Origin: Algiphilus sp965216485
Lineage (GTDB): Bacteria > Pseudomonadota > Gammaproteobacteria > Nevskiales > Nevskiaceae
Direction of reading: 5' to 3'
Assembly: GCF_965216485.1 (NCBI RefSeq)
Contig: NZ_OZ244162.1
Span: forward strand, 124,001 to 188,000
DNA length: 64,000 bases
How positions within the stretch are numbered: the stretch's first letter is position 1; each line of letters opens with the position of its first letter. Below, in pieces: positions 41,316-50,888 of the stretch. The notes below the pieces were generated by a model that saw only the letters and a list, made by a program, of their open reading frames with translations, did not search any database and was not told the DNA's origin. The position numbers and the translations under genes were made by a program.

Positions 41316-42899
41316 TCAGGCGCCCTGCTGCCCCTTGATCAGGCGGGGCGCAGCCGGTACGGCCATCGGGGCTTTCGAGCCTTCGGGCTCGTGGCCGGAT
41401 TCGCCCGCCACCACCACGCGGTTGCGACCACCGCGCTTGGCCGCGTAGAGCGCCCCGTCGGCCGCCGCCAGCAGTTCCGACTGCGTCGTGCCATGGGTGG
41501 GGAAGGCCGACATGCCGATGGAAATGGTGATGCCCGGCTCGCCCTCGTAGGGGGGCGGCAGCGTGATGGTCTGGATCGCGGCACGCAATGCCTCGGCGCG
41601 CTCGGCGGCGGCCTTGGCCGTTGTCTCGAACATCGCGATGACGAATTCCTCACCGCCGTAACGGCAAGTCACGTCGCCGCCGCGTCGCTGCTCGCGCAGC
41701 ATGTCGGCCACCCGCTTGATGACCCAGTCCCCAAGGGCATGGCCATGCTGGTCATTGAAGGACTTGAAGTGATCGATGTCGACCATGAGCAGGGCGAAGC
41801 TGCTGCCGTCACGCTCGGCGCGCGCCATTTCCCGGGTCAGGGTCTCCTCCAGATAGCGCCGATTGAACAAGCCACTCAGAGGATCGCGCACCGACTGCCG
41901 ACTGAGCGTCTCGCGCAGACGGATATTGGCCAGATTGACACTGACGCGGTCGGCGAATTCGTTGAGCAGCGCTTCCGCCGCCTCGCCGCTCGGACAGTCG
42001 GCGTTGCGGTCGTCGGCGTCGGGAACGTACAGCGTCATGAAGCCGAGCAGCTCCCCCTGTGCACTCATGGGGATGCACCACGATTGTCCGCTATGCATGT
42101 CTGCATCGATATGGCGGCAGCGGATGGCGTTCTCATCCTCCAGATGCAGCACGGCCCGACGCCCCTGGCGCAGGGCCCAGCAGTCCTCCATGCCAATGAC
42201 GCCGCCCCCCATGTGGGCGGAGCCCCAATCACTGACGCGCTCCAGGTAGTTGCGCGACGCATTAATCAGATAGAGCGCACCCGATGCCGACGGGAACAGG
42301 CTCTGCGCAGAGCTGCGCACGGGCAAACGCGTCTCGCCCAGCGTCAGGCAGGACTGCATCACGATCTCGAGCCGGCTGAGTTCCTCGCTCTCGCGCCGAC
42401 GACGATCCAGCGCCACATTGCGCTCCGCGAGTTCGTTCAGCGCCTGCTGGAGCCGCGCGTTGGCTTCGCGCATCTGCTCCTTCATCGCCGCCTGCTCGCT
42501 CAGAAAGTTCGAGGCTTGCGGCAGCAGCGGCCACAGCATCAAGGCCGTGGCAATGGACACGGCCGCGGTCATGACCATCAGCGCCACTTCCATCCGGTAC
42601 AGCGGTATCCAGATATTGACGATACCGATCACGTGCGTCAGCGCGCAGAAGAAGATGAAAGCACTGAACAGCAGGAAGACACCGCGGTAGCGGATGTTGG
42701 GCTGCCGGCGCAGGAAGAACAGCAAGGCCACCGGAATCGAGAAATAGGCCAGCGCCACCAACCCTTCAGACACCACCATCGACCACAGCAGCCCAGGCTG
42801 CCAGGTATAGCAGTAGCCGTGCGGCATGAAGCCGTCGGTATTGAAGAGGGAAGCCAGGCTGTTCAAGAGATCGTGCGCCATCCCTCGCGTGGTGGACAT
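41316..42899 (-). CDS. Diguanylate cyclase with ethylene-receptor-like membrane sensor and GAF-like domain
   Basis: The protein has 527 residues. N-terminal three-helix sensor (about 35-115): VSEGLVALAYFSIPVALLFF and FIFFCALTHV. Counted from this start, Glu45, Tyr52, Ile82, Cys85 and His89 have the same spacing as Asp25, Tyr32, Ile62, Cys65 and His69 of plant ETR1. The Cys and His are its copper ligands. A coiled coil (about 125-170) and a GAF-like domain (about 180-330) follow. The GGDEF domain ends with RYGGEEFVI, preceded five residues earlier by the RGGD inhibitory I-site. The product is cyclic di-GMP made at the inner membrane. The start may also be 42881. It is convergent with the hydrolase gene. 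Confidence 0.85.
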   Translation of the reverse strand: MSTTRGMAHDLLNSLASLFNTDGFMPHGYCYTWQPGLLWSMVVSEGLVALAYFSIPVALLFFLRRQPNIRYRGVFLLFSAFIFFCALTHVIGIVNIWIPLYRMEVALMVMTAAVSIATALMLWPLLPQASNFLSEQAAMKEQMREANARLQQALNELAERNVALDRRRRESEELSRLEIVMQSCLTLGETRLPVRSSAQSLFPSASGALYLINASRNYLERVSDWGSAHMGGGVIGMEDCWALRQGRRAVLHLEDENAIRCRHIDADMHSGQSWCIPMSAQGELLGFMTLYVPDADDRNADCPSGEAAEALLNEFADRVSVNLANIRLRETLSRQSVRDPLSGLFNRRYLEETLTREMARAERDGSSFALLMVDIDHFKSFNDQHGHALGDWVIKRVADMLREQRRGGDVTCRYGGEEFVIAMFETTAKAAAERAEALRAAIQTITLPPPYEGEPGITISIGMSAFPTHGTTQSELLAAADGALYAAKRGGRNRVVVAGESGHEPEGSKAPMAVPAAPRLIKGQQGA

Positions 42900-43062
42900 G
42901 CTTCCGGCACAGCGCGAGGCCTTGCCGGGCGGAGCCCGATGACATCGCACGTGTCATCGCGCCTTGTTCCACATGCTGCGCCCTTCATGACGCGCCGCGA
43001 CATTGTCCTGCGTTAAGCGGTGGGCATGCCGCGACGAGCGGCACGCGGGCGCGACCGCTTGA

Positions 43063-44400
43063 TCAGTCGGAACGGGTCAGAAGCGCATAGTAGAAGCCGT
43101 CCCAGTCCCCGCCGGGGGCAATGCGCCAGCCGGCACCATCCGGGGTACCGACCGGTAATTCGCAGGGCAATGCTGTGGCGTCGGGGTGACGTTCAAGGAA
43201 GTGCGCCGCCACATCACGCCCCTCGGCGCGCAGGATCGAGCACGTGGCGAAGACCATGCGACCGCCAGGGGCGAGCAGCGGCCACAGCGTCTCCAGCAGT
43301 TGCTGCTGCGTCTTGGCCAGCGCCCGCACGTCACCCACCCGGCGCAACCACTTGATGTCCGGGTGGCGGCGGATCACGCCGGTACCGGAGCACGGCGCAT
43401 CAATCAGAATGCGATCAAAGGGCGTACCGTCCCACCAGCGCGCGGTATCGGTGGCGTCGGCGGCGACGAGCGTCGCCTGCACCCCCACGCGACGCAGAGT
43501 TTCATCCACGCGCTGCAGACGCGCGCGGTCACTGTCGAGAGCGGTCAGTTGCGCCTTGGGGCACAGCTCCAGCAGGTGTGCGGCCTTACCCCCTGGCGCA
43601 CTGCAGGCATCCAGTACGCGCTGGCCCGGCTGTATGTCGAGCAGCGGCGCGGCGAGCTGCGCGCTGGCGTCCTGCACCGACACACTGCCGCGCGAAAAGC
43701 CTGGCAACGCTTCGACTTCCCCCGCCTGCTCAAGCACCAACGCATCCGGCGCCTCAGGCAGGGTCCGCGCTGCACGCCCCATGCGCGACAAACGGGCCTG
43801 GTAATCGGACGCGGACATGCGGCGCCGGTTCACGCGCAGCGTCATCGGTGCCTGGGCACTGCCCTCGGCGAGGATGGCGTCGGCTGCCTCGCCCCAGTCG
43901 TGACGCAGGGCCTCGGCCAGCCAGTTGGGCCAGGAATGCAGAATGGCGGGGTCCTCGGGCGGTTCCAGGCGCTCCGGTTCGCGCTGCGACCGCCGTAGCA
44001 GTGCATTGACCAGGGAGCCGGCCCACTCCGCCTGCAGCAAGCTTGCGGCCGAGGTCGTGGCGGAAACCACGGCGTGATCCGGAATGCGCATGTCGTGCAT
44101 CTGATAGAGGCCCACCCGCAGCAGAGCATCGACCAGCGGCGCGTCGCGCAAGGGTCGATCCATCATTTGCTCAAGCTGCCAGCCGAGGCGGCGGTAGTGG
44201 CGTAGCACGCCGTACACCATGGCCGAGAGCAAGGCGTGATCGCGCGCGTCGAAACGGTTGCGAGAAGTCGCAAAGGCCAGCGCATCGTCCAGGCTGCGGC
44301 CGTGCTGCATGACGGCCTGGATGACGTGGGCAGCGGCGGCACGCACCGGGGCCCCGGGGGCTGAACGATTCGAGGCGGCAGGTCGCGGCGGATGTTTCAT
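43063..44400 (-). CDS. rsmB: 16S rRNA (cytosine-967-C5)-methyltransferase RsmB
   Basis: The protein has 445 residues. An N-terminal NusB-like domain (about 20-160; RSLDDALAFATSRNRFDARDHALLSAMVYG region) precedes the SAM methyltransferase domain. The latter carries VLDACSAPGGKAAHLLEL, the motif IV IDAPCSGTGVIRRHPDIKW and the motif VI MVFATCSILRAEG, with the two catalytic cysteines. The ATG at 44400 overlaps the fmt stop by four bases. It is the last gene of the def-fmt-rsmB cluster, a conserved gammaproteobacterial order. Confidence 0.95.
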   Translation of the reverse strand: MKHPPRPAASNRSAPGAPVRAAAAHVIQAVMQHGRSLDDALAFATSRNRFDARDHALLSAMVYGVLRHYRRLGWQLEQMMDRPLRDAPLVDALLRVGLYQMHDMRIPDHAVVSATTSAASLLQAEWAGSLVNALLRRSQREPERLEPPEDPAILHSWPNWLAEALRHDWGEAADAILAEGSAQAPMTLRVNRRRMSASDYQARLSRMGRAARTLPEAPDALVLEQAGEVEALPGFSRGSVSVQDASAQLAAPLLDIQPGQRVLDACSAPGGKAAHLLELCPKAQLTALDSDRARLQRVDETLRRVGVQATLVAADATDTARWWDGTPFDRILIDAPCSGTGVIRRHPDIKWLRRVGDVRALAKTQQQLLETLWPLLAPGGRMVFATCSILRAEGRDVAAHFLERHPDATALPCELPVGTPDGAGWRIAPGGDWDGFYYALLTRSD

Positions 44401-45320
44401 GTCAGTACCTGACCGATGGGAAATCGTTCGGCGGCCACTACGCGCGCCTCCTGGGCGCGCCCGCCAGGCCATTGCACACACAGCAGCCGCAATGCGGCAT
44501 CGCCAGTGGCGATCACGACCCCTTCCGCGTCATGGGCCAGCACCGTGCCGGGCGCGGCGTCGGTCGGCGTCATCAGCGCGCGTGCATCCAGCAAGCGCAC
44601 CCGGGCCTCCCCACAGTGGGTCCAGGCGCCGGGGACCGGATTGAAGGCGCGGATGCGACGCGCGATGGATGCGGCGGCCTCCTGCCAGTCGACACGGGCT
44701 TCGGCCTTGTCGAGCTTGCGCGCGTAGGTCACGCCCACGTCCGGCTGCGCTTCGGGCCGGCCGCGGCCCTCGACAACCTGCGGTACTGCGGCGACCACCT
44801 CGCGCGCGCCCAGTTGGGCCAGTCGATCGTGCACGCTGGCGGCGGTATCCGCCTCGCGGATGGGCGTGACGGCACGCCGCCACACCGGCCCGGTGTCCAG
44901 ACCCGCTTCCATCTGCATGATGCAGACACCGGTCTCGGCGTCGCCCGCCTCGATGGCGCGCTGGATGGGCGCCGCACCGCGCCAGCGTGGGAGCAGGCTG
45001 GCGTGGATGTTCAGACAACCATGTCGGGGAATATCCAGGGCCGCCTGCGGGAGAATGAGCCCGTAGGCCACCACCACCATCAGGTCCACATCCGCTTCCG
45101 ACAGCTGCGCCTGCGCCATGGCGTCGAAGCGTTCGGGCTTGTAGACCGACAACCCCATCTCCTGCGCGCGCTGCCCCACCGGTGACGGCTGCAGCCGGCG
45201 TCCTCGGCCGGCCGGCCGATCCGGCTGTGTGAACACGGCCGCCACGGTATGGCCCGCCTCGACCAGTGCCTCCAGCGCGGGAACGGAAAACTCCGGCGTA
45301 CCGGCAAATGCGATGCGCAC
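44397..45320 (-). CDS. fmt: Methionyl-tRNA formyltransferase
   Basis: This 307-residue enzyme formylates initiator Met-tRNA with 10-formyl-THF. Motifs are FAGTPEFSVPALEAL at the start, VVVAYGLILPQAAL and the catalytic NIHASLLPRWRGAAPIQRAI (Asn, His). MQMEAGLDTGPV and the C-terminal OB-like domain with IRAFNPVPGAW follow. It begins 10 bases after the def stop and overlaps rsmB by four bases. Confidence 0.97.
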   Translation of the reverse strand: MRIAFAGTPEFSVPALEALVEAGHTVAAVFTQPDRPAGRGRRLQPSPVGQRAQEMGLSVYKPERFDAMAQAQLSEADVDLMVVVAYGLILPQAALDIPRHGCLNIHASLLPRWRGAAPIQRAIEAGDAETGVCIMQMEAGLDTGPVWRRAVTPIREADTAASVHDRLAQLGAREVVAAVPQVVEGRGRPEAQPDVGVTYARKLDKAEARVDWQEAAASIARRIRAFNPVPGAWTHCGEARVRLLDARALMTPTDAAPGTVLAHDAEGVVIATGDAALRLLCVQWPGGRAQEARVVAAERFPIGQVLT

Positions 45321-45330
45321 CGTCAGCGGC

Positions 45331-45837
45331 CTAGCCCTCCTGCTTGCGGAGCTTGCGCTGACGCTTCAGCAGTCGATCCCGTTTGATGCTGGACAGATGG
45401 TCAATGTAGAGCTTGCCGTCGAGGTGATCCTTCTCGTGCTGGATGCACTGCGCCAGCAGGCCATCGGCCTCGAGTTCGTAGGGATTGCCATCGCGGTCGA
45501 GGGCGCGCAGGCGTACTCGCCGGAAGCGACGAACCCGATCCGACACCTCGGGGACGGAAAGGCAGCCCTCGTCCACCACCTCGGGCTCGTCGGTCTCGAT
45601 GATTTCAGGGTTGATCATCACCCGCGGCTCGCGCTGTTCGTCGGCGCCGCAATCCATGACGGCCACCTGCAGCGCCACGCCCACCTGGGTGGCCGCCAGC
45701 CCCACACCGGGCGCGTCGTACATCGTTTCGAACATATCGTCGATGAGACGCTGCAGGTCCTGGCCAAAGTCGGAAACCGTCTGCGCCTTTTCGCGCAGCC
45801 GAGGGTCGGGATGGTGGAGTATTTCGAGCAGTGCCAT
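45331..45837 (-). CDS. def: Peptide deformylase
   Basis: This 168-residue metalloenzyme removes the N-formyl group from nascent proteins. All three motifs are present: GVGLAATQ (44-51), EGCLSVP with metal ligand Cys92, and QHEKDHLDG with ligands His134 and His138 and catalytic Glu135. The first gene of def-fmt-rsmB, it is divergent from the LysM protein gene with an 81-base spacer that must hold both promoters. Confidence 0.97.
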   Translation of the reverse strand: MALLEILHHPDPRLREKAQTVSDFGQDLQRLIDDMFETMYDAPGVGLAATQVGVALQVAVMDCGADEQREPRVMINPEIIETDEPEVVDEGCLSVPEVSDRVRRFRRVRLRALDRDGNPYELEADGLLAQCIQHEKDHLDGKLYIDHLSSIKRDRLLKRQRKLRKQEG

Positions 45838-45918
45838 GCTGTTATGCGATTCCGGCCAAATGCGGAGGCTGCTACAGTGCGATCACGTCAACGACGGGTC
45901 TGGCAGCGACGGGGAGCG

Positions 45919-47112
45919 ATGACTGTAAAACAAGGACATAAGTATAGCGCGGTGCGTCGATCATCCCGGCTCGGCCTGTGCGTACTGGCTGCGGCTCTGA
46001 CCGCCTGCGCCACGGCGCCACAAGGAGGCGGAGGCGCGCAGCAAAGCGCTCCTCAGCCGCCCGAGGCCACGCCCACGGCAGGCAGGGACAGCAACGCGAT
46101 GGCGGCTCCCGCCGAGAATGCGTCATCAGTCACGCCACGCCCGGTCCAGACCCGGGAAGGCCAGCGCGTGCGCAAGACAGCACGCTACGTGGTCAAGCCC
46201 GGCGACACATTGTGGGACATCTCGGAACGTTTTCTGATCGACCCGTGGAAGTGGCCGGAAGTCTGGGTGGCCAATCGTCAGGTGGCCAATCCGCACTTGA
46301 TCTATCCCGGCGATGTGCTCGAACTGCGCTGGTTGGAAGGTGAGGAAAGCGTGTCCGAAGTCGCCAAGCTGGAACCGCAGATTCGTCGCGAGCCGCTGGA
46401 GGCCACGATTCCCACCATTCCGCTCGACCTGATCCGGGATTTCCTGGATGGCCCACTGGTGGTCGGCCCCGATACCTTCAAGAACGCACCCTATCTGGTC
46501 GAGTTCGCGGACGAACACCTGATGGGCCCGGACCGGACCGATGCCTATGCCCGCGGCCTGCCTGCCTCGGCACGCGCCGACTGGCTGGTGGTGCACGAAG
46601 GCGAGGCCTATGTGGACCCGGAAAGCGGGCGCATTCTCGGCTACGAAGCCATCCCCGCTGCCGATGCCACCCTCAGCCGTCATGCGGAGGAAGTCTCCGT
46701 GCTGCGCCTGTCGGAATCGCGGCGCGAAACACGCATCGGCGATGCCCTGATCCCGCGGCCGCGCGACATGCTGTCCGCCAATTTCTTCCCGCGTGCGCCC
46801 GGTCAGGCTTTAAGCGGCCGTATCATTTCGGTGTTTGGTGGCGTGACCCAGATCGGCCAATACGATCTGGTCATTCTGAATCGCGGCGCCAATCACGGGC
46901 TGGAAGTCGGCCACGTCCTGGATGCCTTCAATGCGGCACGCGAAGTCCCCGACCCGAGAGACCAGGTCGGCAGCATTCGCCTGCCCGCGCAGTATGCCGG
47001 CGAACTCCTCGTCGTCCGCGTCGCCGACGATCTGGCGCAGGCCCTGGTCATGGAAGCCGAGCGCACCATCCTCCTGCACGACGAGGTTCGCGCGCCCGAC
47101 CAAGGCTTGTGA
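45919..47112 (+). CDS. LysM-domain lipoprotein-like envelope protein
   Basis: The protein has 397 residues. The leader ends LCVLAAALTAC, a lipobox with Cys at about residue 29, so it is probably lipidated. A low-complexity Gln/Pro/Ala linker is followed by one LysM module (about 90-135: VVKPGDTLWDISERFLIDPW to NPHLIYPGDVLEL region). A C-terminal domain without known signature runs to the end. LysM binds peptidoglycan. This gene upstream of dprA, opposite def, is a conserved gammaproteobacterial arrangement. A GGGGAG site precedes the ATG; an earlier in-frame start overlaps def and is rejected. Its stop overlaps dprA by four bases. Confidence 0.93.
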   Translation: MTVKQGHKYSAVRRSSRLGLCVLAAALTACATAPQGGGGAQQSAPQPPEATPTAGRDSNAMAAPAENASSVTPRPVQTREGQRVRKTARYVVKPGDTLWDISERFLIDPWKWPEVWVANRQVANPHLIYPGDVLELRWLEGEESVSEVAKLEPQIRREPLEATIPTIPLDLIRDFLDGPLVVGPDTFKNAPYLVEFADEHLMGPDRTDAYARGLPASARADWLVVHEGEAYVDPESGRILGYEAIPAADATLSRHAEEVSVLRLSESRRETRIGDALIPRPRDMLSANFFPRAPGQALSGRIISVFGGVTQIGQYDLVILNRGANHGLEVGHVLDAFNAAREVPDPRDQVGSIRLPAQYAGELLVVRVADDLAQALVMEAERTILLHDEVRAPDQGL

Positions 47113-48227
47113 CCGCAGACGCAACCCAGCGTGACGCCTGGCTGACACTGCTTCTTGCGCCCGGTGTCGGGCCAGTCACCGGGATGCGTCTGCTGCAGGC
47201 CTACGGCTCCGCCGATGCGGCACTGGCAGCCGGCCCGTCGGGATGGACCAGGGCAGGCGTGCCCGAAGCGCTGCACGACGGCCTGCGCCAACCGGATGCG
47301 GCCGCGCTGGCGCGCTGTCAGGCGTGGCTGGATGGGCCGCAGCGCACGCTGATCAGCCTGGATGACCCGCGCTATCCGCCGCAACTGCTCGAAATCCCGC
47401 GTCCGCCACTGGCGTTGTTCTGCCTGGGCGATGTCAGCCTGCTCGCGCGCGACCAGCTCGCGGTGGTGGGGTCACGCGCCGCCAGCCGTCAGGGCCTGGA
47501 GCATGCGCGCAGCTTTGCCGGCGAGATCGCCCGCGCCGGCCTCTGCATCACCAGTGGTCTGGCCTCGGGCATCGATGGCGCGGCGCACGCAGCCGCCCTT
47601 GATGTCGGAGGGAGCACCATCGCCGTGGCCGGTACCGGCCCGGACCGGGTGTATCCCGCCCGCCACCGCGCCCTGGCCCACCGCATCGGCGAGCACGGTT
47701 TGCTGATCTCCGAATTCGTGCCAGGCACTGGCGCCCAGGCCGCCCATTTCCCGCGGCGCAACCGCATCATCGCCGGACTCAGTCTCGGCGTCCTGGTGGT
47801 GGAAGCGGCCAAACGCAGTGGCTCCCTCATCACCGCACGGTTGGCTGCGGAGAATGGGCGCGAGGTCTTTGCCATTCCGGGCAGCATTCACCATCCGCAG
47901 GCACGGGGCTGCCATGCCCTTATCCGCGACGGCGCACAGCTCGTGGAAAGTGTGCAGGACGTGCTTTTTGCGCTCGGCCGCGATACGACACACGTGCCTG
48001 ATACACTGCCGGACGTGATCAAGCCCCACGCCAGCGCTGCGCTGTCGGGTGCGGCCGCCAAGACGCTGTCTGCGGTTGGTGACCACGCCACGGCCTTTGA
48101 TCAGCTGGTAGCTCGCACCGGTCTGGATATCCAGGCCCTGAGCAGTGCGCTGCTGGAACTTGAGCTTGCAGGCTTGGTGGCCAGCGAGCCAGGTGGCAAC
48201 TTCTCCCGTCTCGGTCGCGCCCGATGA
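47109..48227 (+). CDS. dprA: DNA-processing protein DprA
   Basis: This 372-residue protein loads RecA on incoming single-stranded DNA during natural transformation. The Rossmann core has VVGSRAASRQGLEHA, GLCITSGLASGIDGAAHAAAL, TIAVAGTGPDRVYPARH and PRRNRIIAGLSLGVLVVEA. A C-terminal winged helix (about 305-370) closes the protein. The GTG start overlaps the LysM gene. dprA is intact while comM, another transformation gene, is disrupted by the transposon at the start of the window. Confidence 0.95.
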   Translation: MTADATQRDAWLTLLLAPGVGPVTGMRLLQAYGSADAALAAGPSGWTRAGVPEALHDGLRQPDAAALARCQAWLDGPQRTLISLDDPRYPPQLLEIPRPPLALFCLGDVSLLARDQLAVVGSRAASRQGLEHARSFAGEIARAGLCITSGLASGIDGAAHAAALDVGGSTIAVAGTGPDRVYPARHRALAHRIGEHGLLISEFVPGTGAQAAHFPRRNRIIAGLSLGVLVVEAAKRSGSLITARLAAENGREVFAIPGSIHHPQARGCHALIRDGAQLVESVQDVLFALGRDTTHVPDTLPDVIKPHASAALSGAAAKTLSAVGDHATAFDQLVARTGLDIQALSSALLELELAGLVASEPGGNFSRLGRAR

Positions 48228-48258
48228 TGACCTCCTCCCCGACTGCAGGAAGGCCGCT

Positions 48259-48729
48259 GTGAATATCAAGGAAAGTGTGCTCGACGTCCTCATGTACCTC
48301 TACGAAAACTACGTGGAGCAGGAATTCGCCGATGCCTCCAACTACGACGCCCTTCGCGTTGAACTGATGGGAGCGGGCTTCCCGGAAGAGGAAGTCAACC
48401 ACGCCTTTTCCTGGCTCAATGATCTGGCGGAGCGGCGTGACAACCTGGTCAACCCGGCCTCCGGCTCCATTCGTCTGTACAGCAACATCGAGCGCGCCCG
48501 TATCGGTGCCGAAGGGCAAGGATTCCTTCTCTATCTCGAACAGCTCGGGCTACTTGGCCCACAGGGCCGTGAGCTCGTCATCGACCGCCTGATGAGCATC
48601 GACGACGAGATCGATCTGGAGCGCGTGAAGTGGGTCGTGCTGCTGGTGCTGATCAACCAGCCCGGCGCCGAAGACGCCCTCGCCCAGGTCGAAGAAATGG
48701 TCTATTACGATGGGGAGTTCTTGCACTAA
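48259..48729 (+). CDS. smg: Smg family protein (DUF494)
   Basis: The protein has 156 residues from a GTG at 48259 preceded by AGGAAGG. Family blocks are VLDVLMYLYENYVEQE, AFSWLNDLAE, GQGFLLYLEQLGLLGPQGRELVIDRLM and WVVLLVLINQPGAEDA, with the terminal FLH. The function is not established. It usually lies between dprA and topA; here topA is displaced by an accessory block of about 5 kb. A longer in-frame upstream start runs inside dprA and is rejected. Confidence 0.93.
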   Translation: MNIKESVLDVLMYLYENYVEQEFADASNYDALRVELMGAGFPEEEVNHAFSWLNDLAERRDNLVNPASGSIRLYSNIERARIGAEGQGFLLYLEQLGLLGPQGRELVIDRLMSIDDEIDLERVKWVVLLVLINQPGAEDALAQVEEMVYYDGEFLH

Positions 48730-48892
48730 CAGCGCGAGCAGCGTGGAGGGGCCCCACGCAGTGGGGATCTAGCGTCGCGAGTCGCTGCCCCTACTCGCAC
48801 TCGAAACGTTACGGTCTCCGCGAGTGGCAAAGTTCTGCCCAACGCCGCTCAGCCGTGAGCTGGGCCCTCTGAAAGCGTTGCTTCGCCTGGCC

Positions 48893-48926
48893 GCAAATAA
48901 AGCAGGCCCGCCGAGGCGGGCCTGCT
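48893..48926 (-). terminator. Terminator after the minus-strand lipoprotein gene
   Basis: AGCAGGCCCGCC and GGCGGGCCTGCT (48901-48926) form a near-perfect GC-rich stem, followed on the minus strand by TTTATTT (48894-48900). It is 36 bases after the stop of the lipoprotein gene and may also stop smg transcripts from the other side, although no T run is present there. The 171 bases between smg and this hairpin hold only a second short GC-rich palindrome. Confidence 0.85.
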
Positions 48927-48961
48927 CATCTTCGCCGCCCTGGGCGGCGAGCAGATGCACC

Positions 48962-50612
48962 TCAGTCGTCGACCGTCACCCCGTTGATGGTTGCAGCAAG
49001 CACCTCAACCTGGTCGGTGCGCACGCCGTTGTCGGGCTCGAGTTCGTAGAAGAGCACCTCCAGACCCGACTCCACCGAATAGTGCGTCACAAAGGGGTCT
49101 TCGGCATCCTCGCCGTCGGCGAGGCCGTCACCGTCCCCATCCGTCAGATTGGTATCAAAGCGACAGGTATCGATGCTGCGGCCGTCGATCTGGACTGTTT
49201 CGCGACCGATATAGGTCGTGGTTGCGATCACCGTGTTGGTTTCGTTTTCGTTATTCGCAACATCGTTCTCTTCGATCACGATGGTCTGCGTCACGCTCTC
49301 GCCCTCGGCGAGATCGAAGGGAGCCAGCAGCGCAGCAGGACTCAGTGTCTCGCTATCGATGATCGACCCGGTTGATGGATCTCTGTTCTCGTCACCTACC
49401 AGAGCAAACGAAGGGCGCGCGAAGTCGACCTGGAAGTAGGTGAACTCGTCGACGGAATCGCCCTGCCCTCCATCCTGCGTGCCGAGTGAGCGGATCTGGA
49501 TCGCCGTACGCCCGTCGAAGGTGACTTCGCCGTCGGTGATCCGGGTTTCGGTGAATTCCTCGGAGAATTCCAGCTCTCCAGGCGTGCCACCGAAGTCACC
49601 GTCATTGCGGCCTTCGTAGCGCACGGTCTGAACCACTTCCGTGCCTTCCTGCCACAGAACCGGATTGAAGCAGGCCCTTGCCGAGCTGACCGATTCCGGC
49701 CGGCGCGTGAAGTCCACGCTGGATGCAAAGGAGTTGGCGCGGGTTTCGGCGCTGCCGCCGGATCCAGCCGGCGCCAATGCGAGCTGGAAACCGCCCCCTT
49801 CCACGCGAATCAGAGTGAAGAAGCGGTCATTCTCGCTCAGGTTGCGGATATCAAACTCATTGGCCGATTCACCGTCCGCGGCTTGCACCTGATTACCCAC
49901 GGCTACGGTGAGCTGTTCGTTATAGGTGTTTTCAGGCGAGCCGAGACAGGCATCGTTGGGCCAAACCGACTCGGTCACGAGCACATCGGTGCCATCGAAG
50001 GTCCACGATCCTTCAAAGGATTCGCTGCCGTCACTCGCCGGATTACAGGCAAAGTCCCAGGTGCCCTGCAAGGCCTTGATCGTTGAGTCGTCGACGTCGA
50101 AGCAGACCGTCTCCGTGTTCGACACCAGCGCTTGTGCATCCCGACCGCTGATCTCCACACAGAAGCGGCCCGCACCAATGTTTGATGGCACCGCCAGGTC
50201 CAGGACCAACTGCTCCATGGTCTTCGTACCAAGCGACTGGGTCTGAGAAGCCAGCAGGACTTCCGCAAAGCGATCCGCCCCCACCACCTTGGCGAAGACG
50301 GCTTCGACGGCGGCGCTGGTTTCAAAATCCAGGCTCAACGAAGCGTCACCGCCTGAGGGCACCGCGATGACATCGCTGGCCGCTCTCAGTACCGGCTCCC
50401 CTCCGGCATTGGTCGGCGCGGGCGGATCCCCATCCCGCAGGATGGCGTTGCGGCCATCCACCTTGATGAGAATGGCCTCCATGACCGCACTCGGCTCGGT
50501 TGCCGGGTCAATGGCACCGGCACCGCCTCCCCCATTGCCCCCGCCGCCGCCACACGCGGAAAGCACAACCCCCAAAGCCAGAACCGCTGCCGATTGCTTC
50601 AAAACGCTCATT
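48962..50612 (-). CDS. Large secreted lipoprotein of unknown function, paralogue of its divergent neighbour
   Basis: The protein has 550 residues. The signal peptide ends LALGVVLSAC, making Cys20 the lipidated residue, followed by a Gly-rich spacer (GGGGGNGGGG). Domain 1 (about 75-172: FAKVVGADRFAEVLLASQ, RFCVEI, VCFDV) and domain 2 (about 180-280: LQGTWDFAC, GSWTFDGTDVLVTESVWPND) both recur in the neighbour at 50889. A further unique domain follows. Near the C-terminus DGDGDGLADGEDAEDP is a calcium-binding-type Asp repeat. The composition is very acidic. The exported, probably surface-attached, protein has no recognised enzyme motif. The ATG at 50612 has a purine-rich site (GGGATACAAGAA). 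Confidence 0.85.
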
Positions 50613-50888
50613 TCTTGTATCCCTTCGTACTTGATCAGGTTCCACCGTTTCCGCAACACGCGCCCTGAACCCCCGTTTCGTCAGAGCGCCTACCACTATG
50701 TGCAGAACCACAGCGAGGTCGCGCGTTGCCCGCTTCTGGACCAAAGGTGGCCAGGAATCGCGCAAAACAGCGACGCCACACCATTTGATGCGCGCTCGCC
50801 CGCAGCGTCATCACCCCATGGTGTGATGACGCTCATCCACACACGGATGGATTCTGGTGACGACTCATCAATAGATAAGGAAAACAAA

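Noticed and set aside
45229..45918. A long N-terminal extension of the LysM protein over def
   Set aside because: It is antisense to the well-conserved def gene; the signal peptide and GGGGAG site place the start at 45919.
48730..48892. A small gene or RNA after smg
   Set aside because: Only a short GGGGCCCCAC-type palindrome is present; no start with ribosome-binding site and no promoter-terminator pair.
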